In this document: positions 5,913 to 5,913 of the stretch, in pieces
Layout: every line of letters begins with the position of its first letter
How positions within the stretch are numbered: position 1 is the stretch's first letter
NCBI GenBank assembly: GCA_007128995.1
Contig: SKWJ01000087.1
Coordinates: forward strand, 1 to 5,913
Direction of reading: 5' to 3'
Length of the DNA stretch: 5,913 nucleotides
From: Paracoccaceae bacterium
GTDB taxonomy: Bacteria; Pseudomonadota; Alphaproteobacteria; Rhodobacterales; Rhodobacteraceae
Position numbers and translations under genes: made by a program
Notes under the pieces: generated by a model
The model's database searches: none
Seen by the model: the letters and a program-made list of their open reading frames with translations, nothing else
Told to the model about the DNA's origin: nothing

Positions 5913-5913
5913 A

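Noticed and set aside
1..5913. Transposase, integrase, CRISPR array, tRNA or rRNA
   Set aside because: No repeat-spacer pattern, no tRNA-like fold, and no transposase or recombinase motif was seen on either strand. The decayed segments show no insertion-sequence ends or target duplications that I could identify.

Overview
The window looks like a chromosomal segment of an alphaproteobacterium, most likely Rhodobacteraceae or a related roseobacter-type lineage. I infer this from the G+C-rich coding DNA, the codon use and the style of the proteins; no marker gene settles it.

Layout. Positions 1-87 hold the probable C-terminal end of a plus-strand gene. It is followed 27 bases later by a complete short-chain dehydrogenase/reductase gene (115-960, plus). 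Directly behind that lies the wreck of a major facilitator superfamily (MFS) transporter gene (about 965-1222, plus). Only its first helix and the conserved loop after helix 2 remain, in two reading frames. A hairpin (1253-1278) separates it from a convergent minus-strand operon.

The operon, read from 3494 down to 1287, encodes two inner-membrane permeases and one periplasmic substrate-binding protein of the polar-amino-acid ABC uptake type. The two permease genes overlap by ATGA. The substrate-binding gene follows 34 bases after the second permease. No gene for the ATP-hydrolysing subunit is present in the window, so the transporter must take it from elsewhere or from a gene outside this view. 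Upstream of the operon, 3495-4040 contains no intact gene. It has an A+T-rich part (about 3560-3770) with promoter-like and palindromic sequence, and a G+C-rich part (3771-4040) that may hold decayed coding DNA.

From 4041 to the right edge a large MscS-type mechanosensitive channel gene runs on the minus strand. Its start lies at or beyond the window edge.

The genes do not form one pathway. They look like three ordinary modules (an oxidoreductase with a lost transporter neighbour, a solute uptake operon, an osmotic safety valve) with gene decay at the joints. I found no convincing new defence, mobile or biosynthetic system. The observations most worth following are the MFS remnant, the missing ATPase, the altered ligand-contact residue in the binding protein and the palindromic control region.
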